Part shown: positions 53,821 through 64,000 of the stretch, in pieces
How the letters are laid out: the number at the start of each line of letters is the position of its first letter
Numbering within the stretch: the first letter of the stretch is position 1
Assembly (NCBI GenBank): GCA_963691655.1
Contig: OY829329.1
Coordinates: 23,177,883-23,241,882, forward strand
Direction of reading: 5' to 3'
Origin: Toxonevra muliebris
Taxonomy: Eukaryota; Arthropoda; Insecta; Diptera; Pallopteridae
DNA length: 64,000 nt
Made by a program: the position numbers and the translations under genes
Notes under the pieces: generated by a model
What the model was told of the DNA's origin: nothing
Databases searched by the model: none
Seen by the model: only the letters and a program-made list of their open reading frames with translations

Positions 53821-56576
53821 CAGTAGCAGATTCAGAAGGACGTTATGGGGGTTCTAACTCCTTCCAAAGAATTTCAAAATTCTACATAAAAATTTCATAA
53901 TAATAAAATATTTAAAACTGCTAAAAAATTTCTTAAATATCAGCCATTCAAAATAAAAACTTCAGGATCACGAAATTGTTAACTTAATCTATTCATCATA
54001 CTTAAAAATCATTTGCCAAATCCAAGTTTAACATAAGCTTACGAAAGGTTTAGTATGGGCGGCACCACGCTCACCTTCGTTCGCTAATTTTTAAAAGGAA
54101 CTTTAGGCAATAGTAAACGTACGTGCAAAATTTAGTATGCATCGTCTAAAAACTATTCGAGCAACCGCGCTAGTACTCAGGCGTAACTTTCCTTTTTGAA
54201 ACGGAGCTTCCTCATTCTTACGTTGAAATTGACACTGACCTATTAATTGGTGATCAAAAGCTTACGAAATGGCAAAAGCAATCGCTCGTGTCAGTTCCAT
54301 TGCTTTTTTAGGTAATATTCTAGAACTCTTACAGAACGCCATGAAAATTTTGACAAAACTTAGAAAAAAAATTGGCCGAGTAACTCTAGTTTGAAACATT
54401 TCACAATATTTTCGATAAATTGTATACATTTTTCCAATTAAAAATATGTGAATATCTTTTAAAATCTTTCTGCACCCCAACTGTAGGCATATTTATTTGT
54501 TAACTAGCTTCGCTCAGCTTCGTTGAAAGGCCTTTGCAAAGTTTAGATAATACGAGAATTACAACAACAGCAAAAAAGATATATGTACAACAGGAATCAC
54601 CTTATGAGCGTGACAACCTTCGATATCAACTCTATTGGAATTTCAAATCTCTTATCCAATAGTGTCCACATTCTTCTTAATATACGAAACTTTATAACTT
54701 TTTCGGTCGCACAAATACACACTTTGCATTTTTATTTGCATGAAAACTTTACAATTTATAAATTCTTAAAATTATCAAGAAAATGCACAAATATTAGCAA
54801 AACTGAACTAAAATGCAAAAAAATAAAGGTTTGTTCGTTTTTAAAAATATCGGAAAATAACGCCATCTGCTTGTCAGATTTCTGGTCTGGTTTAGGTTTA
54901 AATGTCGATCTTATTCGATCTAAATTTCGGCTTGAATTTTGGTTTAATTTTTTATTTGGTTTGTGTTTTGGGTTGCAATTGGTCTAATTCTTGCTCTGAA
55001 TATCGATCTGTTTTTTTATCTGAATTTAGTCTTATTTTTACATTACTTTCGGAGCGATTTATAGCATAAATGCTTTTAGTCTTGGTTTGAATTTGGTTGA
55101 ATTTTTAGTATGAATTTTGGTCTGACTTTTGGTCTGAGTTTGGGACGCTTTTTGGTCTGAATAATAATCTGGTTTTTGTTTTAATTCTTAGCTTTCTCTT
55201 TGGAATTTTCTTCCAATCTTTGGTTTGAATTTTGGTCTGAGTTTTGACCTGAGTTTTGATCTGCCTTTTGGTTTGAACATAGGTTTAAGCTTAGATTTGA
55301 ATTTGGGCCTAAATTTTGGTTCAACATCGTTTTATTTTTTACCAATTTAATCTAATCTTATAATTGCTTTTAGTCAGAATTTTGATCTGAGTTTTGGTTT
55401 TGATTTCGGTTTTATTTTGATCTAAGCTTTAGTTTAAGTTTTGATATGAAATTGATCTAAATTTTTATCTGAATTTAGTTCTAATTTTTGTATAAATTTG
55501 GTTTGAATTTTTGTCTGAATTTCAATGTGAGCTTTGACTTAATTTTTGATCCGAATTTTGGTTTGAATTACGGTCTGGTGGTGGTCTGAGCATTACTTTG
55601 AATTTTGATCTAATTTTTACAAGAATTGTATCTGAATTTTTGTCTGAACTTTGGCCTAATATTTGGTATGAATTTTGGTCTGAATATTGGTCTAAATTTT
55701 GGTCTGGTTTTTGATCTGCGTCTGATCTGAATTTTTGTCTGAGTTTTGATCATAATTTGGGACTAAATTTTAATCTAACTGTTAGTCAGAATTTTGGTCT
55801 GATTTTTGGTTTAGATTTCGGTTTTATTTTGATTTAAGCTTCAGTTTGAGTTTTGGTATGAAATCGGTCTAAATTTAGTTTGTATGAATTTGATTTAAAT
55901 TTTTGTGTGAGACTTCAGCCGATTTTTGATGGGACTTTGGTTTGACTTTCGGTCTTGTTGTGGTCTGAACTTTGAATTTTGATCTAATTTTGGAATGAAT
56001 TTGATCTTAATTTTTGTCTGAATTTTGTTTTAATTTTTGTATGGTTTGATATGAATTTTTGTCTGAACTTCAACCTAATTTTTGATCCGAATTATGGTGT
56101 GAATTTTGGTCTGAATTTCGGTCTAAATATTAGTCTAAATTTTGGTCTGGATTTTGATCTGCGTTTGATCTAAATTTTTGTCTGAATTTTGATCTGATTT
56201 TGGAACTCAATTTTGAACTGGCTTTTGTTGAATTTTAATCTGAGTTTGGGTTTAAATTCAAGTCTGATTTTTGTGTTGATTCGATCTGAGACTTGGTTTG
56301 AGACCTGGATTTTGATTCGATTTTTAAACTGGTCATGGGCCTGGGCTTTGATTTGAGCTCGGGTCTAGTTTATAGTTTTGTTTCTCCGAACTATCTTCCT
56401 GAATGCGAGTTTTTATAGCCATTTTTTCAGGCAAAGCAAGTTTTAAGTATTATCTACTGCAGAAGGTTTTTATTCTATGAAATAATTATATTCCAAAATA
56501 TATTTAATTTTTAATAATTTCATTTAATTTAACGAAATCAGCCTCCCCCCAAAGCAAAACCATAGATCCGCCACTG
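53821..56576. mobile_element. 2.76-kb hAT-like element carrying a GGTCTGAATTTT array
   Basis: CAGTAGCAGATTCAGAAGG at the left, followed by GTTATGGGGG, and, from the right, CAGTGGCGGATCTATGGTTT with subterminal CCTCCCCCC fit the same terminal family as 22884-23615. The flanks AAAGATAC (53813-53820) and AAATATGC (56577-56584) agree at 6 of 8 positions. Most of the right half is the degenerate repeat array listed separately. The left part (53880-54560) is AT-rich, and the 134-codon plus frame at 54583-54987 runs into the array and has no domain. No transposase, so non-autonomous if it is one element. Confidence 0.55.
54880..56340. repeat. Degenerate array of TTTTGGTCTGAATTTT units
   Basis: Roughly 1.45 kb consists of imperfect copies of TTTTGGTCTGAATT, the reverse complement of the AATTCAGACCAAAA unit at 8.3-9.5 and 22.9-23.6 kb. 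Variants include GATCTGAATTT, GGTTTGAATTT and GGTCTAAATTT. Over 90 copies can be counted by eye. The average spacing is 14-18 bases without a fixed period. Confidence 0.88.
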
Positions 56577-56589
56577 AAATATGCTGATA

Positions 56590-57295
56590 CCGAATTCGTA
56601 TCCTAGTCAACGTCCCAGCGAAATGGAACACAGCACACAGCAGCACAACAACAAAAACAACAGCAAAAACAGTTGAAAACGAAGAAGAAGATTGAAACAG
56701 AAGAAGAAGAAGCATCAGTAACAGAATAACAGCAGCCAGAGCATCCCAAAAAGAGCGTGAGAGAATTAGAGAGTAAAATTTTTCTATTGTTGTTGTTCGT
56801 CGTACTCAGCAATATACGAAAAAGAATGAATCTTTGTAAAGAAAAACTTTAACGCAATTAGAAACGAAAGGACAGACGCGCACACAACCGCAGCACACGG
56901 TCACACACGACGAGAAAAACGCTCAAGAAAGAAAGATTTCATTTTGTATATTTTTCGGATTTTATTCTATTATACAGAAATAAAAATAAAATATTAGCAA
57001 ATTAATCAAAAATTAAAAATCAAAAAGCACAAGATCAAATGCAATAAAATAAGAAAAACGGAAACGGAAATCGTACCAAATTTCAGTGTATTAGTAAGTG
57101 AATAAGTGCAGCATTGTAAAATTTGGATTAATCAAAAACGTAACGAGGCAAAAAAGTGTGAAAGAGTGAAAAAAAGAAGTAATATTAAAGATAAAAATTG
57201 CTAATATATAAGTGAGCAAAAAAGTGCAAAAAATCTTGAAAAATTTTTATAAAAAATTTCTATTTATAGCTGAAAGTTTATATAAGCAAATAAAG
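56590..57295 (+). promoter_or_regulatory. Candidate 5' untranslated exon with a strong splice donor
   Basis: The segment moves from CAGCACACAGCAGCACAACA (56629) and ACACACGACGAGAAAAACGC (about 56903) into runs of AAGTG-type leader words: AGTGAATAAGTGCAGCATTG (57094), AAAAAGTGTGAAAGAGTGAA (57152) and AAGTGAGCAAAAAAGTGCAA (57211). It ends in AAAG|GTGAGC, a near-consensus donor with GT at 57296-57297. This word use is typical of long untranslated first exons in flies. No long ORF is present on the plus strand. The start is unknown; TACTCAGCAATATAC near 56804 is initiator-like. If real, the gene lies to the right of the window and this would be one of its alternative first exons. Confidence 0.35.
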
Positions 57296-57299
57296 GTGA

Positions 57300-58725
57300 G
57301 CGGTAGCAGCTGTAAATTTGTATAATATTTTGATAAACATAAAAAGTGTGCTAGAAAATCATTAAAAAAAGAAAAAGTGAAAACTCAACGCCCAGGCAGA
57401 AGCGGCAGGGCAGCAGCAGTAGCAATAGCTGCAAATTTAACGCCCCCTCGTAACATTTCCGTTTTTTTTTCATTTTTTTTTTTTTTTTTTGCAAAATAGA
57501 GACACAAATTTTGCTTGATTTCTTTTGCTACTTATTTTTTCCATTTTTTGATACAATGCTGCTGCCTGCTCCCCGCAGGCAGCCATAGCTTATTTTTTAT
57601 ATCTCAGTGTGTGTTGAGTTGAAATAGCCTCGCAGGCATATACACGCATACACAAACACACACTCATACAAAGACACATGAGACCACGCATAAACACATA
57701 TACACATGCAAGTGTAGCTAAATATCTACGCTATAAACAGCAGCTTTAAGTCATGTTGTCTGACATTTTTGGGTCAAATCTAAAATTATTATACTTTAGA
57801 GCATCTTTTTATGCACACACACAAAACACACACATATACATACATACATAGCACATTCCGGTAGATTAAGAAATTGCATGCAATCTTGACAGCAAGGCAA
57901 GAAAGCAAACAAGCCACAAACAAACAAGCAAGCAGCACGGAAGTATATCTCTAAAGTGTTGAATTACAAAATACGAATCTTAATTGAAAATTTTGAAATT
58001 GTATAGCTGCTGCATACAAACACACACACACACATGCACATAGCATAAAGCAGCATCACATAACATAGCATACTTATAAGGGCATACAATTGTACGTGTT
58101 GTAAGTACGTAGCATAACGTGTTGGCATTTTAGTTGTACAAAATATAAGGAGTACAAAAGAAAAAAAACAGCAACAAAAAGTAGATATGTAAAGAAACAA
58201 CGAAAAAAAAAGCCATAATCACTATAGGATTCCTAAATGAGGCAGCATATTTTTGTGCGCAAAATACACACACACACACACAAAAAAAATAAGAAGAACT
58301 CAGCAGCAGCAACATTGAAGGAAGGCAGGCAACACTGCGGCGAGTGATGAGAAGAAATGAATGCTAAAGCTAAAAGTAAAATAAAAGTTGTATCTATAAA
58401 GAATGTGTACACGAAAGAAGAAAGAAGGAGTATCTATGTGTTTGTGGAGAGTGTGTGTGTGATTGCACACAATTACACCCGCATTTTATTTATTTTTTTA
58501 TTTTTCTTTGTTCACTTTTCTTACGCTTTATTCTTTTGCTACTTCAGTTAGCTACTTTCTCTCTGTGTGTTCTAGTATTTGTATGTGTCGGTGTATTTTT
58601 ATATTCCCAGTAGAAAAATTGATAAGTTCTCCCAAATATTTGACCGAACTCAGTACTGAAACCAGAAAAATGTCCTATAATTATAGTTACTCCTGGGGAG
58701 CTGGAATATTCCCGACGTAAAGTGT
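57300..58725. other. Low-complexity, CA/CAG-rich stretch after the putative donor
   Basis: It holds T and CA tracts (57471-57490, 58017-58034, 58265-58282), ACATACATACATA near 57838, and CAGCAGCAGCAACA near 58301. Small frames of 61-85 codons are composition artefacts. This fits intronic DNA of a long gene but proves nothing. Confidence 0.45.
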
Positions 58726-58729
58726 AGCT

Positions 58730-60420
58730 GTAGTAAAGGTGACTAAAATACCCTGCAATGATGGGGTCACAAAGGTCACCAGGTCCATCGAATATCTATA
58801 ACAAGACGAGTAGATCTTTGAGTAAGTGCTTAATACCGTGAAAGTTCCAGCATCTCATAACAAATCTCAATTTGAATCCTAGAAGTCAGGGTCTGAATCT
58901 TGATTCACAATTGCCCCCGTCCCTTTGAAACCTTGACACGTTCGAAATACGTTCAACATCCGTCACCGTTAACTAGGCAGTGCAGGTTTCGGTTCAACTT
59001 CTACCGAATTCGCGTTGACTTGGCTCTAAATGGAGCTGCCCATAAGATCTTAGGTCAACACTTGTATGGCAGCACTTTAAGCCTAAATAATCAAAGAATC
59101 ATCTGGAATATAAAAGGTTGTGTAATAGCAAAAACAAATGAGGTTGGCATCGATCCGTAAAATTTAAACAGCAAAGCATGGTGCCCATCTACCTTGAAAA
59201 GGAGGTCTTGTTCTTACCGGAGTTCTAACAATTAAATTCATGTAATTTTATAAGCAATTGGAGTCTGCGGAACATCAGTCAGCGGTAACCAAGCCCCACA
59301 TTACGCCGAGTAGGGTGGCGGTAGTGGCGGTTAACTATCGGCCTCGACAAGAAAGACCACAACTTTGAACAAGCCACCCAGTGTAGCAATTATCTTAGAA
59401 CTGTATAAACTATCGCGAGCGATTATCGCCCAACCTAGCACAATAAAGCGTAAATTAGTCTGAATGGGGCGTTTTTGAAAGCCAGTTCGATTTTACTCGA
59501 CACCCCTACGCCAGATCTAATGGAAAATGAAAAAAAGTCGTAAAACTTTCAGTAAGTAGCGAGTCGAAGAAGGCAGCTATCGAGAAACTAGCAGCGTTGA
59601 AGAGAGCTTCCTTGAAGACATAATGCGTGAACTAAGTCGAGAAGTTGGCAGTGTGATGCAGTACTGTGAGATCAATCGAATGGAAAAATAGTTGTAGGAG
59701 TTTTTACAATGAGTCAATGATTCGCCTCGATACGGAGGTCAACAGGTGAAGCCGAGCATAAATGCTAAAACAGTAAACTACGTAGGACAGCAACAAACGT
59801 TGTGTTCAACGGCACTTAATCTGTAGAGAAAACTTGATCTGCGATGATCAATGTGAACCACTACTGGGAATATAAAAGCGAATCATGTGGTATAATAAAG
59901 CCACTCCAAGGTGAAGATGAACGAAGAGCCATGAAGATGAACGATTCGAGGAACAGTAAAAAGGGAGCTACTTCTGGAATTATAGCAATTCAAAGTCACG
60001 AGAGCAGCTTCGTATCAGCAAAAGCAATAGTGAACATAAGGACATAAATTATGACGTTTCGTCACGACGAAGACGGAAATCTGTGACATGTTAAAAGTGG
60101 CACTTCAATACAACAGAAGTCTGCAGTAGGTGTGGAGAATTCAATCACTTCGCAACTAATCACTCAAACAAAGAAAATAGCGTATTGTGGGCAGTGCAAC
60201 TTGCCTTCAATCTCAATCATCCTCAAGAATTCAAGTGCTCACGATTACAACCTTGCGCAGGACCTTCTGTGACAAAACAAATTAAACTTAAATGCCGATG
60301 AAGCGATACTGTATAACCTCCTACTGTAGTGAACTGGCACAATTAGTCAACGAGCGAGACGGATAAAGGAGCAATCTGGGTGATTGAGACTAAAGCGGCC
60401 ATTTTTCTGTACTAAATTTC
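58730..60420 (+). pseudogene. Decayed coding-like region, possibly a retroelement gag
   Basis: The block is less AT-rich than its surroundings and dense in coding-like words, but stops break every frame. A weak zinc-knuckle-like string, CSRCGEFNHFATNHSNKE (60122-60175), has C-x2-C-x4-H but lacks the final cysteine. The open frame 58900-59160 gives 86 residues with no domain I know. A non-LTR or LTR gag origin is a guess based on this string and composition; a decayed host gene is the alternative. Confidence 0.22.
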
Positions 60421-60423
60421 TGG

Positions 60424-60637
60424 CTGAGATTTCATGCTTAAATTTGCTTCTAAATAGTTTTTATGCTGGATTCTTCTATGAAATTTCAACGCTGAATTCA
60501 GGGCAAAATTTCATCAAAAAATTCATTAATCTGAGATTTCATGCTTAAATTTGCTTCTAAATAGTTTTTATGCTGGATTCTTCTATGAAATTTCAACGCT
60601 GAATTCAGGGCAAAATTTCATCAAAAAATTCATTAAT
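60424..60637. repeat. Perfect 107-bp tandem duplication
   Basis: The sequence beginning CTGAGATTTCATGCTTAAAT at 60424 is repeated without a single difference from 60531 to 60637. Identity in such a decayed neighbourhood means the event is very recent, or that it is an assembly artefact. A 72-codon plus frame overlaps the second copy but looks non-coding. Confidence 0.97.
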
Positions 60638-60844
60638 CTATGGCAGAAAATGGAATTTTCTATTGATTTCAATGCTGAGTATCGGTATAAAGTCAGTGCT
60701 GATATCAAAAATAATTGCAGGAAAAGTTTATGGCTCATTTGTTCCAATCAATTTGCTATTGTTTTCTGAAAAAAAAAAACATCATGGGTGTGCTGAGACT
60801 CGAGCAGGTTGATAAATTTGTAAACACACGCCCTTTCTATCTAG

Positions 60845-61340
60845 TAGGAATGGGAAACAAATCGATTCTTATCTAAAAATTTATCGTTAAGAAGTAATAT
60901 CGAAATGTATCGACAACATTTGTTGATAGCGGTAAATATCGATAAGCCCCTTTTCTTTTTTTCGTACATTTTCTTTACCACTCAATGTAACATTGCTTGT
61001 TTTCTGTCCTTTTTTTTTTGACGTATTGCCTTTACATTTTTCTTATTTCGCACCTTATTTCTTGTTGCTTCGTTGATGATTATAAATTTTTAATTAAAAA
61101 ATTTAACCAACAGCAGTCCAAAATGAATGCTAATTAAAATGATGGCGGCTTTTTTATCTGTCATCTTTCAACTTTGAATTTTTTAGTACTAATTTTTGTA
61201 TTGGAAATTTTTAAAAGTATCGAATTAAAAGTATCGATACCAGCAACAATGTACTCATTGAGTACAAGTACTCATAATAAAAGTATCGAGTAAAAAATTA
61301 TCAGATATTGGGGTAAAAGTATCAAGTACTGATACCATGA
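60845..61340. repeat. ATCGAT-rich segment similar to the 17.4-kb hAT-like ends
   Basis: The words AAATATCGATAAG, AAGTATCGATACC, AAAGTATCGAGTAAAAAATT and AGTATCAAGTACTGATACC resemble the subterminal DNA of the element at 17395-18140. Terminal repeats and a target duplication are not clear, so this may be a decayed relative. Confidence 0.35.
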
Positions 61341-61455
61341 AGCGTTGTTTGAAGAAGGGCTTGGAGAAGTCCGATTGCATTTTTTTCTTTGTTTTAATTA
61401 ATACTTCAACGCATGAATTGATCGGAGGAATTGAAAGCCTTGGAAAAACGACATA

Positions 61456-61814
61456 GTGCGAACACACGAAAGTGAATTTGGTTGAAATGCTGAATTTCAA
61501 ATTTAGGTGGACACACGACAAAAAATGAATTTCAAATTCGTTTTTTGACAGATTGTAAGTTTGGAGAAGAAGAAGAATTTTTGTTTGTGTTGTCATTCCA
61601 TTATTTTATTTCTTCATTAAATATATTACAAGAACAGATGTTACGAAAACAAAATCGAAAATGTCTAAAAAATGTAATAGATTTAAAATTGCTTCTGTTT
61701 TTTTACAACCTTGTGTGTGAGGGTTGCTAGTTTTTGTATGCCAAATTCTGCATTTCAGAAGCATTTCAACGAATTGCTAAATTTACCGTCAAATTCACTC
61801 TCGTATGTCCGCAC
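61456..61814. mobile_element. 359-bp TA-flanked MITE (GTGCGRACAYACGARAGTGA ends)
   Basis: GTGCGAACACACGAAAGTGA at the left and, from the right, GTGCGGACATACGAGAGTGA continue as ATTTG, a TIR of about 25 bases with three mismatches. TA borders both (61454-61455 and 61815-61816). Inside, TTGAAATGC/GCATTTCAA and AATTTCAAATT words extend the symmetry. There is no coding sequence; the 113-codon minus frame at 61255-61596 crosses the left end and is not a gene. Confidence 0.65.
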
Positions 61815-62029
61815 TATTAAGCAAGTTCTTCAAAAAATAAAAATTGCTTGCGCCGTCTTTATATTTGTAGATCTCTGGCCAAAAGCCGATTATATTTTTT
61901 GGAAAATGAATTTTTCAATCAACCAATATCTCGTCGATATAAATTTGCAGTCTCAATCTTATCGCTAATTCGTTTCACGCCAAAGCAATGACCAAAATAG
62001 CCATTTTGGCGAGATATCTCCATGTCTGG

Positions 62030-62351
62030 CAACATTGGATTACTGACTTTTTCGTTCCCAATAAAATGGCATTAATATGGAAGAGCTTTGGTTTCAACAA
62101 GACAACGGAGCATGCCGCACAATGTGCACCTCAATCTATTGACGAAAACATGAGCGGAGAGTTTCACGTAATTAACCTCCAGATTATTTTCTATGGAGAT
62201 ATGTGAACTCTCTAGTTTACGCTGATAAACCAGACACGATAGACGACTTTGATATATGTCCCAGCTGCTCGAAAAAGTAATCGAAAATTAGACTTCAATA
62301 TTGCGGTTTAGTCGAGGCAGCCATATGCCCGAAATCATATTTAAATGCTAA
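62030..62351 (+). pseudogene. C-terminal DD41D-type mariner transposase remnant
   Basis: Across frames the plus strand gives WITDFFVP, then NMEELWFQQDNGACRTM (second catalytic aspartate kept), a decayed DYFLWRYVNSLVYADKPDTI DD (third aspartate kept), QLLEKVIEN and RFSRGSHMPEIIFKC before a stop at 62349-62351. The block between the two aspartates is shortened. 'LWGYVKSLVYADKP' and 'SRGGHMPEIIFK' tie it to the mariner remnants at 17, 39 and 42 kb. There are no TIRs nearby. Confidence 0.7.
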
Positions 62352-62399
62352 TGGCAAAAAAATTATCTTTCCAATAAAACTAATGGCCAGGATCCATTA

Positions 62400-63690
62400 C
62401 CACGATTTTTATGTGTTTTATTTCAATTTAAAGTTCAACACTTTTAAAAAAACGACCTTTATTTGCTGAAACTTGAACTGAAAATTTCTTTTGTTTATGT
62501 ACCTATATAAAACAAAAACTAAGATAAACTATTTGTTATGTTTTTCACCTAAACTTTTTATCTAGACTTTACTGGAACAGGATTGTGTTTGTATTGAAAA
62601 TAATATTTGTAATAATTTGAATCAGTTTATTTTCATTTTATTGGCGATTAGTTATTTTTATACAAACGTAATGACTTTTCGTGTCTTGCTTTCCCGAAAA
62701 TCAGAATAAAAAGTGAAGTTGGTTGTGGTGTCAGTCTTCTTTTGTTTTTTGTTTCTTTTACAGAGTTGCATTAAGTTGTTTACAGTATTTAGAATTCATC
62801 AATATTTTTAAGAGTAGATAAACCAGCGGTAATGACTTTCAATACCTGAACAGCAATTAGTTTTTCTACTGGGATTTTATACCTGAACATATGTATGTAG
62901 TTGTGTCCATATGTTTGCTTATATTTGCTATTACATATACTTAACAGTAAAATTTTGTTCGCATTTATTTTTATATTTAAGAGGCAATTTATATTCCCTT
63001 TTTAAGTTTTTCATCATTTACAGTATTTTTATTTGTAGTAGCTACTTCATTTTCAGTTTCATCGTTTTTATTTTATCATCATTCTCATACAAATCTCATT
63101 CATCTTTATTTTTATAAGTAAGTGTGTTTATGTGTATGCATGTGTGTTTGTATCTTTTCTTTTAATGCTTTTTTTTTTCATTCCTCACATATTTTTTGGT
63201 TAGTCTTTCAATTTATACAAAAACTTCACTGGTATATAAATGATATTTATATAGCTTTGTAAATGAAATGAAATGAATGCGCTTTGACTTTAGTCGCCAA
63301 TGTCTATAAGCAAAAAGCGAAGCAAAAATGAAAGCAAATCAACAACAAAAACACATAAAAGCTTGAGGCTACATGTGTGCATAGAGGCTAAAGCATGTTT
63401 GCTTTCACCCCTGCCCTATCCACCCTCCAGCACTCTCCACACACACTCACACACTCAAACTCATCAAGAATACGCTGCTAACCAAACTTTAGTCACTCAT
63501 ACGCCCCCTGTGCTCATATACGTTTTTTGACGAGAAAAATACTGCCAAACCTCTTAAAATCGGTTTTTATTTTTATATACACGCACACACATACACACCC
63601 ATCCATACATCCATACGTAAATATATTTTCTTTTTTTTCACTTACTAACAAGCACTTTCTTTCATTGTCATAAATTATTCAAACGTAAAC
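62400..63690. other. AT-rich stretch, no supported gene
   Basis: Short frames only. CA-rich words (ACACACACTCACACACTC near 63440) and a run of CACATACACACCCATCC at 63588 are simple sequence. Confidence 0.45.
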
Positions 63691-64000
63691 ATCAACAACA
63701 GCAGAGTAGCAATAGCAACAAGAGCAGCAGCAGCAATGGAATCTAAAGCGGCAACAGCCAACATCATCATATACCTACAGCAGCAGCAGCAACATCAAAA
63801 CATCAACATTCACAGTTCACTCTCCTATATAAGGATACGATATATTGCTGTTGATGTTGCTGTTAGTGATACTCTCTACTGGCTAGGCTCACACTTGTAG
63901 TCTATGCATACACTAGAGGTATCCTTTGAGGCGGTTTTCATTTTATACTATACGCGCACACACACACACACATGTATACATAATGCACACATTCCTATGT
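63690..64000. repeat. CAG/CAA and CA simple repeats at the window edge
   Basis: AGCAACAAGAGCAGCAGCAG (63714), CAGCAGCAGCAGCAACATCA (63778) and an ACACACACACACACA tract (63956-63971) are present. A TATATAAGG word at 63825 could be TATA-like, but no transcript feature follows within the window. Confidence 0.7.

Noticed and set aside
54583..54987. 134-codon plus-strand frame
   Set aside because: The C-terminal part is translation of the start of the GGTCTGAATTTT array and the rest is AT-rich with no domain.
61255..61596. 113-codon minus-strand frame
   Set aside because: It crosses a MITE boundary and has no family resemblance.

Overview
This window reads as non-coding, repeat-dense insect DNA, most likely from a higher fly (calyptrate or tephritid-like Diptera). 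The reasons are the strong A+T bias, CAG/CAA (opa-type) and CA simple repeats, and a transposon fauna typical of flies: four DD41D (rosa-type) mariner remnants, a Tc1/mariner element with a maT-like transposase, a Jockey-clade non-LTR tail, and PIF/Harbinger, pogo/Tigger, piggyBac-like and many hAT-like non-autonomous elements. I found no intact host protein-coding gene, no rRNA or tRNA gene and no bacterial-type feature. The longest open frame (180 codons) is half of a dead transposase. The window could be an intron or intergenic interval of a long developmental gene; that is inference only.

Layout. 0-2 kb: AT-rich DNA with a possible minus-strand promoter/leader carrying a CT(GAGA) tract. 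2-7 kb: degenerate purine-rich arrays, a 384-bp TA-flanked MITE, a hAT-like element and a pogo/Tigger deletion derivative with a transposase C-terminus. 7-8 kb: TE-poor, TAAT-rich DNA. 8.3-9.5 kb: an array of degenerate GACCAAAATTCA units. 10-13.6 kb: a foldback, a doubtful hAT-like element and a clearer hAT-like element (CAGTGTGGCCAACT ends). 17.3-18.9 kb: a rosa-type mariner pseudogene split by a 746-bp hAT-like element with a perfect 8-bp target duplication. 22.9-23.6 kb: a second GACCAAAATTCA array bounded by hAT-like ends and hit by a 112-bp MITE. 25.8-27.4 kb: an AT-rich minisatellite. 27.5-28.8 kb: a tRNA-headed SINE-like unit split by an unknown 885-bp insertion with a 17-bp target duplication. 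30.5-32.1 kb: a piggyBac-like element containing a Tc1/mariner element, next to a large hairpin at 32.2-32.6 kb. 33.5-35.9 kb: a candidate hAT-like element with a two-direct, two-inverted repeat cluster inside. 37.5-43 kb: Tc1/Tc3-like, Jockey and two mariner remnants, plus a possible plus-strand leader near 40.8-41.1 kb. 43.8-46.1 kb: a 2.3-kb inverted-repeat element of unclear superfamily with another element inside it. 48.1-49.0 kb: a Harbinger derivative. 51.2-52.6 kb: a hAT-like element in one copy of a local duplication. 53.8-56.6 kb: a 2.8-kb hAT-like element filled with the same GACCAAAATTCA repeat in inverted orientation. 56.6-57.3 kb: the most leader-like sequence, ending in a good splice donor. 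58.7-60.4 kb: less AT-rich, possibly a decayed retroelement. 60.4-60.6 kb: a perfect 107-bp tandem duplication. 61-62.4 kb: a MITE and a fourth mariner remnant.

How the parts relate. The pieces are mostly parasites and parasites nested in parasites, so relative ages can be read: mariner before hAT at 17-18 kb; piggyBac-like before Tc1/mariner at 30-32 kb; SINE-like unit before the 885-bp element at 27-28 kb; Tc1/Tc3-like before hAT-like repeat at 37.8 kb. The most unusual signal is one degenerate 12-15-bp repeat (GACCAAAATTCA or its complement) at three distant sites. At two of them it is bounded by CAGTGGCGGAT-type inverted ends, suggesting a non-autonomous hAT-like family that carries and spreads a minisatellite. 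All calls come from reading the sequence by eye, with no database search.
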